Shown piece by piece: positions 1 through 5,091 of a stretch of 8,324 bases of DNA. This stretch comes from Desulfobacterales bacterium (lineage in GTDB: Bacteria > Desulfobacterota > Desulfobacteria > Desulfobacterales > BuS5), in contig JAGVGX010000276.1 in the NCBI GenBank assembly GCA_020056865.1, forward strand, positions 1-8,324, in the 5' to 3' direction. A model generated the notes under the pieces. It made no database searches and had not been told where the DNA came from. It saw nothing but the letters and a program-made list of their open reading frames with translations. The position numbers were made by a program, and so were the translations under genes. Numbering within the stretch: the stretch's first letter is position 1; every line of letters begins with the position of its first letter.

Positions 1-33
1 CTCTGGTATTCTGTCGATACAAATATTATTCAT
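1..33 (-). CDS. 5' end of an unidentified minus-strand gene (partial)
   Basis: Eleven codons, reading MNNICIDRIPE, start at the ATG on 33-31 and run off the window edge. An AGGAGG-type ribosome binding site at 45-50 precedes it by 11 bases, slightly long. A closer ATG at 40-38 is followed at once by TAA, so it cannot encode a protein. The gene follows the terminator-like hairpin at 67-101, the same arrangement as other genes in this block, which supports a real start. No family can be recognised from so short a piece. Confidence 0.5.
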   Translation of the reverse strand, partial: MNNICIDRIPE

Positions 34-66
34 TTTACATAATGCCTCCTTTAGTTGATTGTTGCT

Positions 67-101
67 AAAAAGCGCCCGCCCCGGTTAAGAGGCGGGTTTT
101 T
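67..101 (-). terminator. Terminator-like hairpin 1, downstream of the Cys-rich mini-gene
   Basis: Arms at 75-82 and 89-96 form an 8-bp GC-rich stem with a 6-base loop. On the minus strand the stem includes one G-U wobble and is followed by T5 (complement of 67-71). On the plus strand GGCGGG is followed by T5 at 97-101, so it could also work in both directions. It lies 5 bases beyond the stop of the upstream gene and 17 bases before the next ribosome binding site. Confidence 0.75.
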
Positions 102-106
102 CACAT

Positions 107-283
107 TTACTTTCGATTGGGATCTAATTGCTGTTTGAGCCGTTCCTGAAGAAGATATAAATTATAAGCCATCAAACCCCACTCACAACGCTCGAATTTC
201 TCATTGAAGATGGCACATTCGTTCGTCACGCAGGGATTGTTTATAAAAGGACACAGCTTTTTATTCTCGTTTTTACTGCGCAT
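107..283 (-). CDS. Small four-cysteine protein, unknown function
   Basis: The ORF encodes 58 residues from the ATG at 283-281. This start is chosen over upstream in-frame ATGs because GGAGGTGG at 290-297 sits 6 bases before it. Four cysteines at residues 11, 18, 23 and 33 (spacing C-x6-C-x4-C-x9-C) suggest a small metal-binding knuckle. The C-terminal third is a charged, Leu/Gln-rich probable helix. The start overlaps the end of the MerR-type gene by 11 bases, so the two are probably translationally coupled and the protein may act with the regulator. I do not recognise a named family; metal binding is inference from the cysteine pattern. Confidence 0.7.
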   Translation of the reverse strand: MRSKNENKKLCPFINNPCVTNECAIFNEKFERCEWGLMAYNLYLLQERLKQQLDPNRK

Positions 284-545
284 TATTAACCACCTCCATT
301 TTTGATAAAGTCGCGCCGGTTGCTTTTTGAACGGCACTTTTAAGGGTAAAACCTGCATCAAGATATTCTTTGATTAAGCGCATGGTTTCAACCTGGGATG
401 TTGAAAATCTGCGGTAAGCGCGATTTCCGGACACCACCCTTTCAGCTTCGGGAATGTATCCCTTTTCTTCCCAATTCCGGATTTGTTTTTGAGTGACACA
501 AGCCATTTTGGCTGCATCACCGATTGAATAATTTTCCTTTTTCAT
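273..545 (-). CDS. MerR-type winged-helix DNA-binding regulator
   Basis: A 90-residue protein begins at the ATG on 545-543, preceded by AAGGAGG; longer in-frame starts upstream lack such a site. Residues about 6-50 form a MerR-type winged helix-turn-helix: YSIGDAAKMACVTQKQIRNW, then EKGYIP, then a wing ending in YRRFS. A second helical part (residues 52-75, containing EYLDAGFTLKSA) fits the rest of the MerR DNA-binding domain. There is no C-terminal sensor domain, as in the minimal MerR-like proteins of phages and plasmids (Xis or repressor-like roles). It is divergent from the small plus-strand gene at 629, with a palindrome at 572-587 between them, so autoregulation is plausible. Whether it represses, activates or acts as an excisionase cannot be read from sequence. 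Confidence 0.85.
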   Translation of the reverse strand: MKKENYSIGDAAKMACVTQKQIRNWEEKGYIPEAERVVSGNRAYRRFSTSQVETMRLIKEYLDAGFTLKSAVQKATGATLSKMEVVNNAQ

Positions 546-571
546 AATGACCTCCTTGAAATTTTCATTCC

Positions 572-587
572 GGGAATGATCGTTCCC
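572..587. promoter_or_regulatory. Near-perfect palindrome, candidate operator
   Basis: GGGAATGATCGTTCCC matches its own reverse complement at 14 of 16 positions, centred on GATC. It lies 26 bases upstream of the MerR-type start codon and 41 bases upstream of the divergent plus-strand ATG, where an operator shared by both genes would be expected. MerR proteins bind such dyads between promoter elements, but no clean -35/-10 pair is visible around this one. Confidence 0.45.
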
Positions 588-628
588 TACTATTACGGAG
601 GTTACATTATTCATTTTGGAGGGAAATA

Positions 629-857
629 ATGCTTATAAACAAAAAATACAGCGAGTTATGCTCGATTAGGCAGATTTTAAAGAAAAGTGATTTATTTTGA
701 AAAAAGCAAAAATAATTTTAATGTGAAGGATATTCTTCTGACAGTTTCGGAATTTCTATACTGTGAATACAATAAGTTGGACGATGTGGACGATCTTTTT
801 TATAAATTAAATATTTTCCTCATCTTCATCCTTATTCATTTCGCGCTCAATCCTTAA
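629..857 (+). pseudogene. Small divergent gene, frameshifted or recoded at TTT TGA
   Basis: A strong GGAGGG site at 618-623 leads into ATG at 629. The first frame encodes 23 residues (MLINKKYSELCSIRQILKKSDLF, given here only as a frame description) and stops at TGA 698-700. Directly across that point another frame continues through 857 with protein-like sequence, including NVKDILLTVSEFLYCEYNKL and DDVDDLFYKLN. A single +1 shift at TTT-TGA joins the two into one continuous protein. The last dozen codons run antisense to the acidic protein gene and are probably not native. Either the gene is broken by an indel or TTT-TGA is a recoding site. I do not recognise the family. It is transcribed convergent to the 807-1058 gene and divergent from the MerR-type gene. 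Confidence 0.35.
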
Positions 858-1058
858 ACGCTCTCTTTCATCTTCAGAAATCTGTTCAGCCATAGCCCCA
901 AAAAAAGCTATGCTCTCCCAGGAAGGCGCTTCGAAGTGCGCCTCTTCAATTTCCTGCTCTATGTGTTCCTCGTCGGCATGTTCTTCTTCCGGCGTTTCGT
1001 CCGTGAAGTCATCTCCTCCGTCGTAATCATCATTAATATCGTCTGTGAAATCATCCAT
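807..1058 (-). CDS. Highly acidic small protein, unknown function
   Basis: An 83-residue protein starts at ATG 1058-1056 with GGAG eight bases upstream; an in-frame TTG at 1076 has no such support. The N-terminal half is almost all Asp and Glu (MDDFTDDINDDYDGGDDFTD, then EEEHADEEHIEQEIEE). The middle holds the only hydrophobic stretch, SWESIAFFGAMAEQI (residues about 47-60), and the end is a charged helix, ERERLRIEREMNKDEDEE. Strong negative charge suggests a DNA mimic or a partner of a basic protein, but that is inference only. It lies 28 bases after the SLOG gene without an intervening strong terminator, so the two probably form one transcriptional unit. Confidence 0.75.
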   Translation of the reverse strand: MDDFTDDINDDYDGGDDFTDETPEEEHADEEHIEQEIEEAHFEAPSWESIAFFGAMAEQISEDERERLRIEREMNKDEDEENI

Positions 1059-1085
1059 AGAATTTTCTCCTTTCAATATTGTCGC

Positions 1086-1544
1086 TTATGACAATGCTTG
1101 TCTAAAAAATGCCTGCCAGTTATCCAAAAATGCAGGTGGGTTCATAAAGGGAAATGGGTTCTGATAAATTGTTTGAATACTTCCGTTCTCCCTGTGAAGC
1201 TGAACAGGTATTCCCTGCTTTATAGCATATGCCACTTCAAAGAGAGTTCCACCAACAAGACCATCACCGCTTACAAAGGCATATAGAATATCGCAGGCAT
1301 CCACAAGCTGTCGGTTGCGCTGATAGTACCTATTCTGTACATCGAACCACGAGCGTATGTCTTTGAGATCCGGCGCGTAAATCTCGACCTTCATATTTCT
1401 TTCCGCTCCAGCCTCGATGCTCCATGCACAGACCCCCTTGCATTTTGAGGTTATTATGGTCGCCTCTGCATTAAGCGTGTTCACAAGAGCTATCACAGCC
1501 TGTCTGTCCAGATATTTTCGAGCTCCCACAATTCCGATGTTCAT
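1086..1544 (-). CDS. SLOG-fold (YspA/DprA-like) nucleotide-binding protein
   Basis: A 152-residue protein starts at ATG 1544 after AAAGGAGG. The N-terminus MNIGIVGARKY is the glycine-rich first strand of a Rossmann-like SLOG fold. Residues 73-90 (YYQRNRQLVDACDILYAF) and 98-107 (GGTLFEVAYA) match the family pattern of a conserved RN helix, an ADILIAF-like strand and a GGT/GT-x-x-x helix that binds a nucleotide-type ligand. The classic GG-x-x-x-G of DprA is weak here: ITSKCKGVCAWSIEAG occupies the equivalent place. SLOG proteins bind NAD- or ADP-ribose-related ligands, and some act as sensors in defence systems, but stand-alone YspA-like members on mobile elements have no settled role. The hairpin at 1567-1602 lies just upstream; the acidic gene follows. 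The fold is fairly sure, the function is not. Confidence 0.7.
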   Translation of the reverse strand: MNIGIVGARKYLDRQAVIALVNTLNAEATIITSKCKGVCAWSIEAGAERNMKVEIYAPDLKDIRSWFDVQNRYYQRNRQLVDACDILYAFVSGDGLVGGTLFEVAYAIKQGIPVQLHRENGSIQTIYQNPFPFMNPPAFLDNWQAFFRQALS

Positions 1545-1566
1545 TTTGTCCTCCTTTCATAAATGC

Positions 1567-1602
1567 AAAAAGCCCTCACGATTGGATAACCATGAGAGCT
1601 TT
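1567..1602 (-). terminator. Terminator-like hairpin 2, in the SLOG gene leader
   Basis: Arms 1569-1580 and 1591-1602 pair over 12 bp in minus-strand RNA, two of them G-U wobbles that would be A-C mismatches on the plus strand. The loop is 10 bases and contains TTATCC. T5 follows on the minus strand (complement of 1567-1571). It lies after the DUF932 stop and 23 bases before the SLOG start codon. Confidence 0.75.
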
Positions 1603-1633
1603 CAGTTTGTTGTTGCCGGCAAATAATTATTTG

Positions 1634-2572
1634 TTAATGCTTAACCATGGAAAGAATAGTACCTCCGGCTTTCTCAAGCCGATAGGCACCTGATGCTGTC
1701 AATGAAGGGTCCTGGGCAGCCCTTGTGAATGCATTAATTACGTGAAACATAGTTGCCCCTTGTTCCAGAAAAAACGCTTGCTTGACAATCTGAACCTCTT
1801 CCAGGGAAATTGAAAACTGACGCCCGAACGCTTCGATGCTGCTTTCAGGATTAGACACTGGCGTTTGAGCGGATATTCTGAACTGCTCCTGACCGTTATG
1901 TGATTGACTGACAACGCCGGAAAGGACTTTGGGAAACTCATCCATTATCTTACGCGAAATGTGCTTGTATCTGGCATCCACAGAGGTCTTTGCTATCATG
2001 CCGTTTGTACACACCAGCCTGTAATAGAAAGCTTCAATTGACAAGGCTATAAGACCAATTTCAGAATTGGAAAGACATATGCCAGGCACGATCATGTCAT
2101 CTTCTGACAAACGGAACATCCGTTCGTATTCGGGAACTTTGAGCACCATCATTTCATTGTCCAGAGCAAAATGCACTTCTGCGGAAGGATTGAAACCATA
2201 ATCAAGCATCTTCGTGAGCACCTCCATATGGTCGATTGCTGTATACCGCTCTGTAAAGACCGCCCGCAGATTGTTTCCATCAAACCGGCAGAACAGTGTC
2301 TGACGGTTCTTGACTTCCTCCTTGATCCAATAATTAAGATTATCAGCCTGTAATTGACTGGAACAGCGTGAAAGATAGGAATGCGGTACATGCAAACGGT
2401 TGGCAAACAGTCTTTGAGCGCTTGGCATAACACCAAACGATTGCCCCGCTATGTCAATTTGTGTAAGGCTGTTAAAAGACATGTCCCGAACAGGTACGAT
2501 CATGTCGTAATTGCTGGCGGACATTTCATGCACTTTACTAATGGCGTTTTCCAATATAATTTTCTCTCTCAT
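1634..2572 (-). CDS. DUF932 phage/plasmid-like protein
   Basis: A 312-residue protein starts at ATG 2572 after AAGGAG. It matches the DUF932 (phage/plasmid-like protein, TIGR03299-like) family. The best signature is residues 168-193, with SNSEIGLIALSIEAFYYR followed by L-V-C-T-N-G-M-I, matching the conserved N-S-E-x-G...C-x-N-G-M pattern. Before it come an N-terminal part with SYLSRC (65-70) and a β-rich part with AVFTERYTAIDHMEVL (104-119). The length is usual for the family. DUF932 proteins are common on conjugative plasmids and phages; their biochemical role is not established, although genes of this family often sit with recombination genes, as here. A leader rich in CAGG/CCTG repeats precedes it (2621-2696), different from the other gaps. 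Family call is confident, role unknown. Confidence 0.8.
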   Translation of the reverse strand: MREKIILENAISKVHEMSASNYDMIVPVRDMSFNSLTQIDIAGQSFGVMPSAQRLFANRLHVPHSYLSRCSSQLQADNLNYWIKEEVKNRQTLFCRFDGNNLRAVFTERYTAIDHMEVLTKMLDYGFNPSAEVHFALDNEMMVLKVPEYERMFRLSEDDMIVPGICLSNSEIGLIALSIEAFYYRLVCTNGMIAKTSVDARYKHISRKIMDEFPKVLSGVVSQSHNGQEQFRISAQTPVSNPESSIEAFGRQFSISLEEVQIVKQAFFLEQGATMFHVINAFTRAAQDPSLTASGAYRLEKAGGTILSMVKH

Positions 2573-2620
2573 GGTACGATCTCCTTTTAGTAGTTATGTT
2601 AGATTGTATTAAAAACAGAA

Positions 2621-2696
2621 CAGGTGTTTATTTCCTGATTGGATATTATTGTCGGCCTGCTGACAGGTTGTGGTATAGCAGGGCTTGGAACCTGCT
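2621..2696 (-). promoter_or_regulatory. Repeat-rich structured leader upstream of the DUF932 gene
   Basis: The spacer holds three possible stems built from the same CAGG/CCTG core: 2691-2696 with 2677-2682 (6 bp, 8-base loop), 2664-2667 with 2656-2659 (4 bp), and 2634-2637 with 2621-2624, followed on the minus strand by a T-rich stretch at 2611-2615. Because the arms share a sequence, alternative pairings are possible. No strong terminator like those in the other gaps is present. Confidence 0.35.
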
Positions 2697-2703
2697 TGTC
2701 GCA

Positions 2704-2973
2704 TTACGGTGCCGTGGTGGCACCGTTATCTGCGATCTGTGATGTTTCAGAAACCTTCTTGCGTTTCTTCGGCCACTTATTCAGGCCGTAGACACACATG
2801 AACAGGTTGAAACCAAACAACCCGGCCTGTGACCAAGATGCTAAATTAACGCTGAGTGCCAAAAACAGGGCGTTGCTGACTATCCACACATAGAAGCAAC
2901 TCCTGATACCTTTAGCGTTTGTAAAAGTGCCAATCATCGCCAAAATCATGGCGATCCAGCCTAAATACTCCAT
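2704..2973 (-). CDS. Small PnuC-like / half-transporter membrane protein
   Basis: An 89-residue protein starts at ATG 2973 with AAAGGAG upstream. Three hydrophobic segments at residues about 3-20, 26-43 and 47-64 are probable membrane helices, followed by a basic stop-transfer stretch (KWPKKRKK, 67-74) and a polar tail. The aromatic-rich spacing (GW near residue 5, FYVWIVSNALF at 27-37, FNLFMCVYGLNKW at 55-67) resembles one repeat unit of PnuC/SemiSWEET-type nicotinamide-riboside or sugar transporters; half-size proteins of this type are frequent in phages and plasmids. It is too short for a full PnuC and would have to oligomerise. Its last codons contain a perfect 8-bp inverted repeat (2706-2713 with 2719-2726) without a T-run. 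Membrane location is well supported, transport specificity is not. Confidence 0.7.
   Translation of the reverse strand: MEYLGWIAMILAMIGTFTNAKGIRSCFYVWIVSNALFLALSVNLASWSQAGLFGFNLFMCVYGLNKWPKKRKKVSETSQIADNGATTAP
2706..2726. repeat. Perfect 8-bp inverted repeat at the end of the membrane-protein gene
   Basis: ACGGTGCC and GGCACCGT are separated by 5 bases and lie inside the last codons and stop of the small membrane-protein gene. No T-run follows on either strand, so it is not a classic terminator; it could protect the 3' end of the mRNA or cause pausing. Confidence 0.5.
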
Positions 2974-2986
2974 AGGTTCTCCTTTC

Positions 2987-3000
2987 GCCCCATATAGGGC
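2987..3000. repeat. Short palindrome in the leader of the membrane-protein gene
   Basis: GCCCCATATAGGGC is palindromic at 12 of 14 positions. It lies 13 bases upstream of the start codon at 2973, directly next to the ribosome binding site, so it could be an operator or a small hairpin limiting translation. Chance is possible. Confidence 0.3.
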
Positions 3001-3058
3001 TGTTGATTGTTTTGCTCCTCACAAGTATCCACTATGGGCAGGTTCCATAAAAATAATG

Positions 3059-3094
3059 AAAAACCCCGGCTACCATAACGGCGACCAGGGTTTT
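3059..3094 (-). terminator. Terminator-like hairpin 3, downstream of the nuclease gene
   Basis: Arms 3060-3074 and 3080-3094 pair at 14 of 15 positions in minus-strand RNA with a 5-base loop; three of the pairs are G-U wobbles specific to that strand. The 3' arm ends in a T-run continuing to the complement of 3059. It lies 14 bases beyond the nuclease stop and 79 bases before the next ribosome binding site. Confidence 0.8.
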
Positions 3095-3108
3095 CGGGTT
3101 TGAATTGA

Positions 3109-3939
3109 CTACCAGGATTTACATGCGCTGATGTACTGACAATCACCGCAAAGCCAGCTCTTACAGGGAATGAATACCCTTGCATCAATGCCGGCCAGAA
3201 CAGCATTGGCCAGCTTTGCAAATCGTTTCCGCTGTTCAGAGGTACGGGTTGTCGAGTAATGCTCCAGCTTGGGAGTTTTAAGTTTTCTCAATACATCCAG
3301 TCGGCAATGAACATCTGCGGTTGGGAATACATATCGGTTGGACGCCAAAAGATACGAATAGCAGGTCAACTGAATATCGTCGTCAACAGTAGCCTGTGCA
3401 TAAGGCTTGGATGCGGTCTTGTTATCCACCGCGACAATTATGCCCTGGTCATTCTTCAGGACCAGATCAAGCACGCCGATAACCTTCATATCCGTGGCTT
3501 TTTTTTCGTCGGTGTAAAGAATAGCCGACATGGGAACCTCGATTGCCACAATCTCAAAACCTGTAAGATCTACACTCTCGTAAAACGCTTTGAGCATTGC
3601 CCTACCCATTTCGATGACGCTCTTCCGGTCAGGCGTTTCTTTCTTATAGATGATAGGAATGTCCGTATGATCGAGTTCCAGATTGATATGATCCTCGAAA
3701 AGCTCCTGAAGCACGCCCAGAGGCTCGGAAACGCTCTTATCCTTTAAGACCTGGTAATACCTCTCGACGCCGGCATGAATGGCTGATCCGAATGATAAGG
3801 CGACGCTGGTGCGTTCCGGGTGAAGTGCTTCAACGTACATGAATTTGTATTTCAGAGAACAGTTCAGATAAGTAAAAATCTGGCTGTGGGAAATGTGGAG
3901 TTCTTGTTTGAGCTCCTGTAACGCTTGGGTAATAGGCAT
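3109..3939 (-). CDS. Cas4/RecB-like PD-(D/E)XK nuclease with probable Fe-S cluster
   Basis: A 276-residue protein starts at ATG 3939 after GGAGGT. The PD-(D/E)XK motifs appear in order: GSAIHAGVE with His55, GVLDLV with Asp158, VDNKTASKPY with Asp172 and Lys174, and QLTCY (Q-x3-Y, 190-194). Cys27 plus a C-terminal Cys264-x2-Cys267-x5-Cys273 group (with an extra Cys259) matches the four-cysteine 4Fe-4S pattern of Cas4 and AddB nucleases. It should therefore cut or resect DNA, probably as an exonuclease. The gene next to it encodes a Rad52-type annealing protein, so the pair probably performs exonuclease-plus-annealing recombination. There is no CRISPR array or cas1/cas2 here, so it should not be named cas4. 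Fold confident; polarity and partner are inference. Confidence 0.85.
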   Translation of the reverse strand: MPITQALQELKQELHISHSQIFTYLNCSLKYKFMYVEALHPERTSVALSFGSAIHAGVERYYQVLKDKSVSEPLGVLQELFEDHINLELDHTDIPIIYKKETPDRKSVIEMGRAMLKAFYESVDLTGFEIVAIEVPMSAILYTDEKKATDMKVIGVLDLVLKNDQGIIVAVDNKTASKPYAQATVDDDIQLTCYSYLLASNRYVFPTADVHCRLDVLRKLKTPKLEHYSTTRTSEQRKRFAKLANAVLAGIDARVFIPCKSWLCGDCQYISACKSW

Positions 3940-3963
3940 GATTTACCTCCATGGTTAGAATGT

Positions 3964-3993
3964 AAAAAGGGAAGACACTTTCATGCCTTCCCT
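3964..3993 (-). terminator. Terminator-like hairpin 4, in the nuclease gene leader
   Basis: Arms 3968-3977 and 3984-3993 pair over 10 bp with one G-U wobble and a 6-base loop in minus-strand RNA, followed by T5 (complement of 3964-3968). The start codon of the nuclease gene is only 24 bases further on. Confidence 0.8.
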
Positions 3994-4019
3994 CTGGTTG
4001 GTTTAACGACGGATGATTT

Positions 4020-4664
4020 TTATGCTGCCAGCAATTCCTCGATGACAGAAGAAGCGTCTGATTTTGACAAATGCGCTGCAACAGTGCCATAAGCTTCAAC
4101 GCACTTTTGATTGAGAGCGCTCTGTGTTATCCCTTTCTCTACAGCAATCTTGAGGAGGTAGTTATGCTGTTTTGCGGTAAGCCGGTTTCCATTTCCGTTT
4201 TGATTACCGGAACCATTCCCGCCGCCGTTGCTGTTATTGTCGCCGGCATTGCTGTTTCCGTTGCCACTTTGACCGGAACCTCCCTTTGCCTGACCATTCC
4301 CGTAAAGATGTAAACCGACACCGAGCATCGTGGCACACTTCTTCAGCGCGTCGGTCCCGGCTGATTTAAGATCATCTGCAAGAGAAATAATCGCTTTTGT
4401 ATCCCTGGCTCTGGTGATATTGCTCGATCCAAACTGTGATTTCACAATTTCACCGGCGGTCAGTTTACCCAGAACAATGACTTCATCCGAATTTTCCAAG
4501 ATTTTATGTTCAAGGATTTCGAAGCTCCATTCCGACGCAAATGCGTCGTTAAGTCTTTGGATCACGGAATGACCTTCAATGTAGTCGAGCGTCCGGCCAA
4601 AGTTCCCTTCGCGCTGTTTGATCTGATTTGGTTCGAAAGGTTTTTCTAATAATTCTCTGTTCAT
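4020..4664 (-). CDS. Rad52/Rad22-type single-strand annealing protein
   Basis: A 214-residue protein starts at ATG 4664 after AGGAGG. Residues about 1-121 match the Rad52/Rad22 DNA-repair family found in phages and plasmids: LDYIEGHSVIQRLNDAF with W46-S-F-E, a β-rich middle ending in SSNITRARDTK, and the typical helix GTDALKKCATMLGVGLHLY (103-121). Residues 122-160 are a low-complexity Gly/Asn/Gln/Ser linker. Residues 161-214 form a small helical module (LTAKQHNYLLKIAVEKGIT...) of the kind found at the ends of phage recombination and SSB-like proteins. It would coat and anneal complementary single strands, with the nuclease encoded immediately downstream supplying the strands. The C-terminal module may recruit a partner, such as SSB or replication proteins; that is inference. 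Confidence 0.85.
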   Translation of the reverse strand: MNRELLEKPFEPNQIKQREGNFGRTLDYIEGHSVIQRLNDAFASEWSFEILEHKILENSDEVIVLGKLTAGEIVKSQFGSSNITRARDTKAIISLADDLKSAGTDALKKCATMLGVGLHLYGNGQAKGGSGQSGNGNSNAGDNNSNGGGNGSGNQNGNGNRLTAKQHNYLLKIAVEKGITQSALNQKCVEAYGTVAAHLSKSDASSVIEELLAA

Positions 4665-4701
4665 TGTGTCCTCCTGATTAATTTATGGGTTAAGAAACGA
4701 C

Positions 4702-4735
4702 AAAAGCCCGGCAAGCGTTATGCTCACCGAGCTTT
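4702..4735 (-). terminator. Terminator-like hairpin 5, in the Rad52-like gene leader
   Basis: Arms 4703-4716 and 4722-4735 pair over all 14 positions in minus-strand RNA with a 5-base loop. Three pairs are G-U wobbles, which would be A-C mismatches on the other strand, so the minus-strand transcript is the folded one. A short T4 follows. It sits 38 bases before the start codon of the annealing protein. Confidence 0.8.
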
Positions 4736-4781
4736 CATTGGATTATGGCGATCAAAGATCACCGGCTATATTCTGAATGAT

Positions 4782-5009
4782 TTATTCTTGTGCAATCACC
4801 TCCTTTTCATTTTGACTTTGATTGTTGAACGAGCATTCTGAACATTTTGATTTATCCCGGCATCCCTGACAGACCTTGTTTCGGTCCAGGATCTGTGGCA
4901 AAAAATCGAATATGATTTCGATACCCTTTGTCATTGGCACGCCAAGACCCCATGAAATTCTACGAAGCATTCTTGACGACTTCAAAGTTAATTCCGGCGT
5001 ATAGGCCAT
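4782..5009 (-). CDS. Small CxxC-x5-CxxC protein of a mobile-element family
   Basis: A 75-residue protein starts at ATG 5009-5007, chosen because GGAGG lies eight bases upstream; the in-frame GTG at 5018 overlaps that site. The N-terminal helical part reads MAYTPELTLKSSRMLRRISW, then GVPMTKGIEIIFDFLPQIL, and ends in a probable zinc knuckle CQGCRDKSKCSEC (C-x2-C-x5-C-x2-C). Proteins of this shape, with a conserved LRR-x-x-W-x-x-G-x-PMT segment, occur in Firmicutes mobile elements near recombination genes; I recall the pattern but no assigned function. It lies between the radC-like and Rad52-like genes and has its own leader hairpin. Zinc binding is inferred. Confidence 0.75.
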   Translation of the reverse strand: MAYTPELTLKSSRMLRRISWGLGVPMTKGIEIIFDFLPQILDRNKVCQGCRDKSKCSECSFNNQSQNEKEVIAQE

Positions 5010-5031
5010 GATTTTCACCTCCTCTCAAAAC

Positions 5032-5062
5032 AAAAAAACCATTTGCCGGCGGGGCAAAATGG
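5032..5062 (-). terminator. Terminator-like hairpin 6, between the radC-like and Cys-rich genes
   Basis: Arms 5039-5047 and 5053-5062 pair over 9 bp with a single bulged base and a 5-base loop. T7 follows on the minus strand (complement of 5032-5038), the longest T-run of the set. The next start codon lies 23 bases further, with the ribosome binding site in between. Confidence 0.85.
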
Positions 5063-5091
5063 CTTCTGATAAATGATTAAGTTTTTTTGCT

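Noticed and set aside
2660..2700. tRNA-like sequence (GGTTCCAAGCC with a following ACCA on the minus strand)
   Set aside because: The loop is 8 rather than 7 bases and no matching acceptor, D-arm or anticodon arm is found upstream, so it is not a tRNA gene.
2961..3221. An 86-codon minus-strand frame overlapping the nuclease end
   Set aside because: It overlaps the Cys-rich end of the nuclease and covers hairpin 3 and a spacer; its start lacks a binding site and the product has no protein-like pattern.
3259..3747. A 162-codon plus-strand open frame
   Set aside because: It lies fully antisense to the PD-(D/E)XK nuclease gene, has no ribosome binding site, and its translation looks like a reverse-strand shadow, while the minus-strand frame has clear motifs.
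3109..3939. CRISPR-associated Cas4
   Set aside because: The Fe-S nuclease pattern fits Cas4, but there is no repeat array and no cas1/cas2, and the adjacent annealing protein points to a phage/plasmid recombination role.
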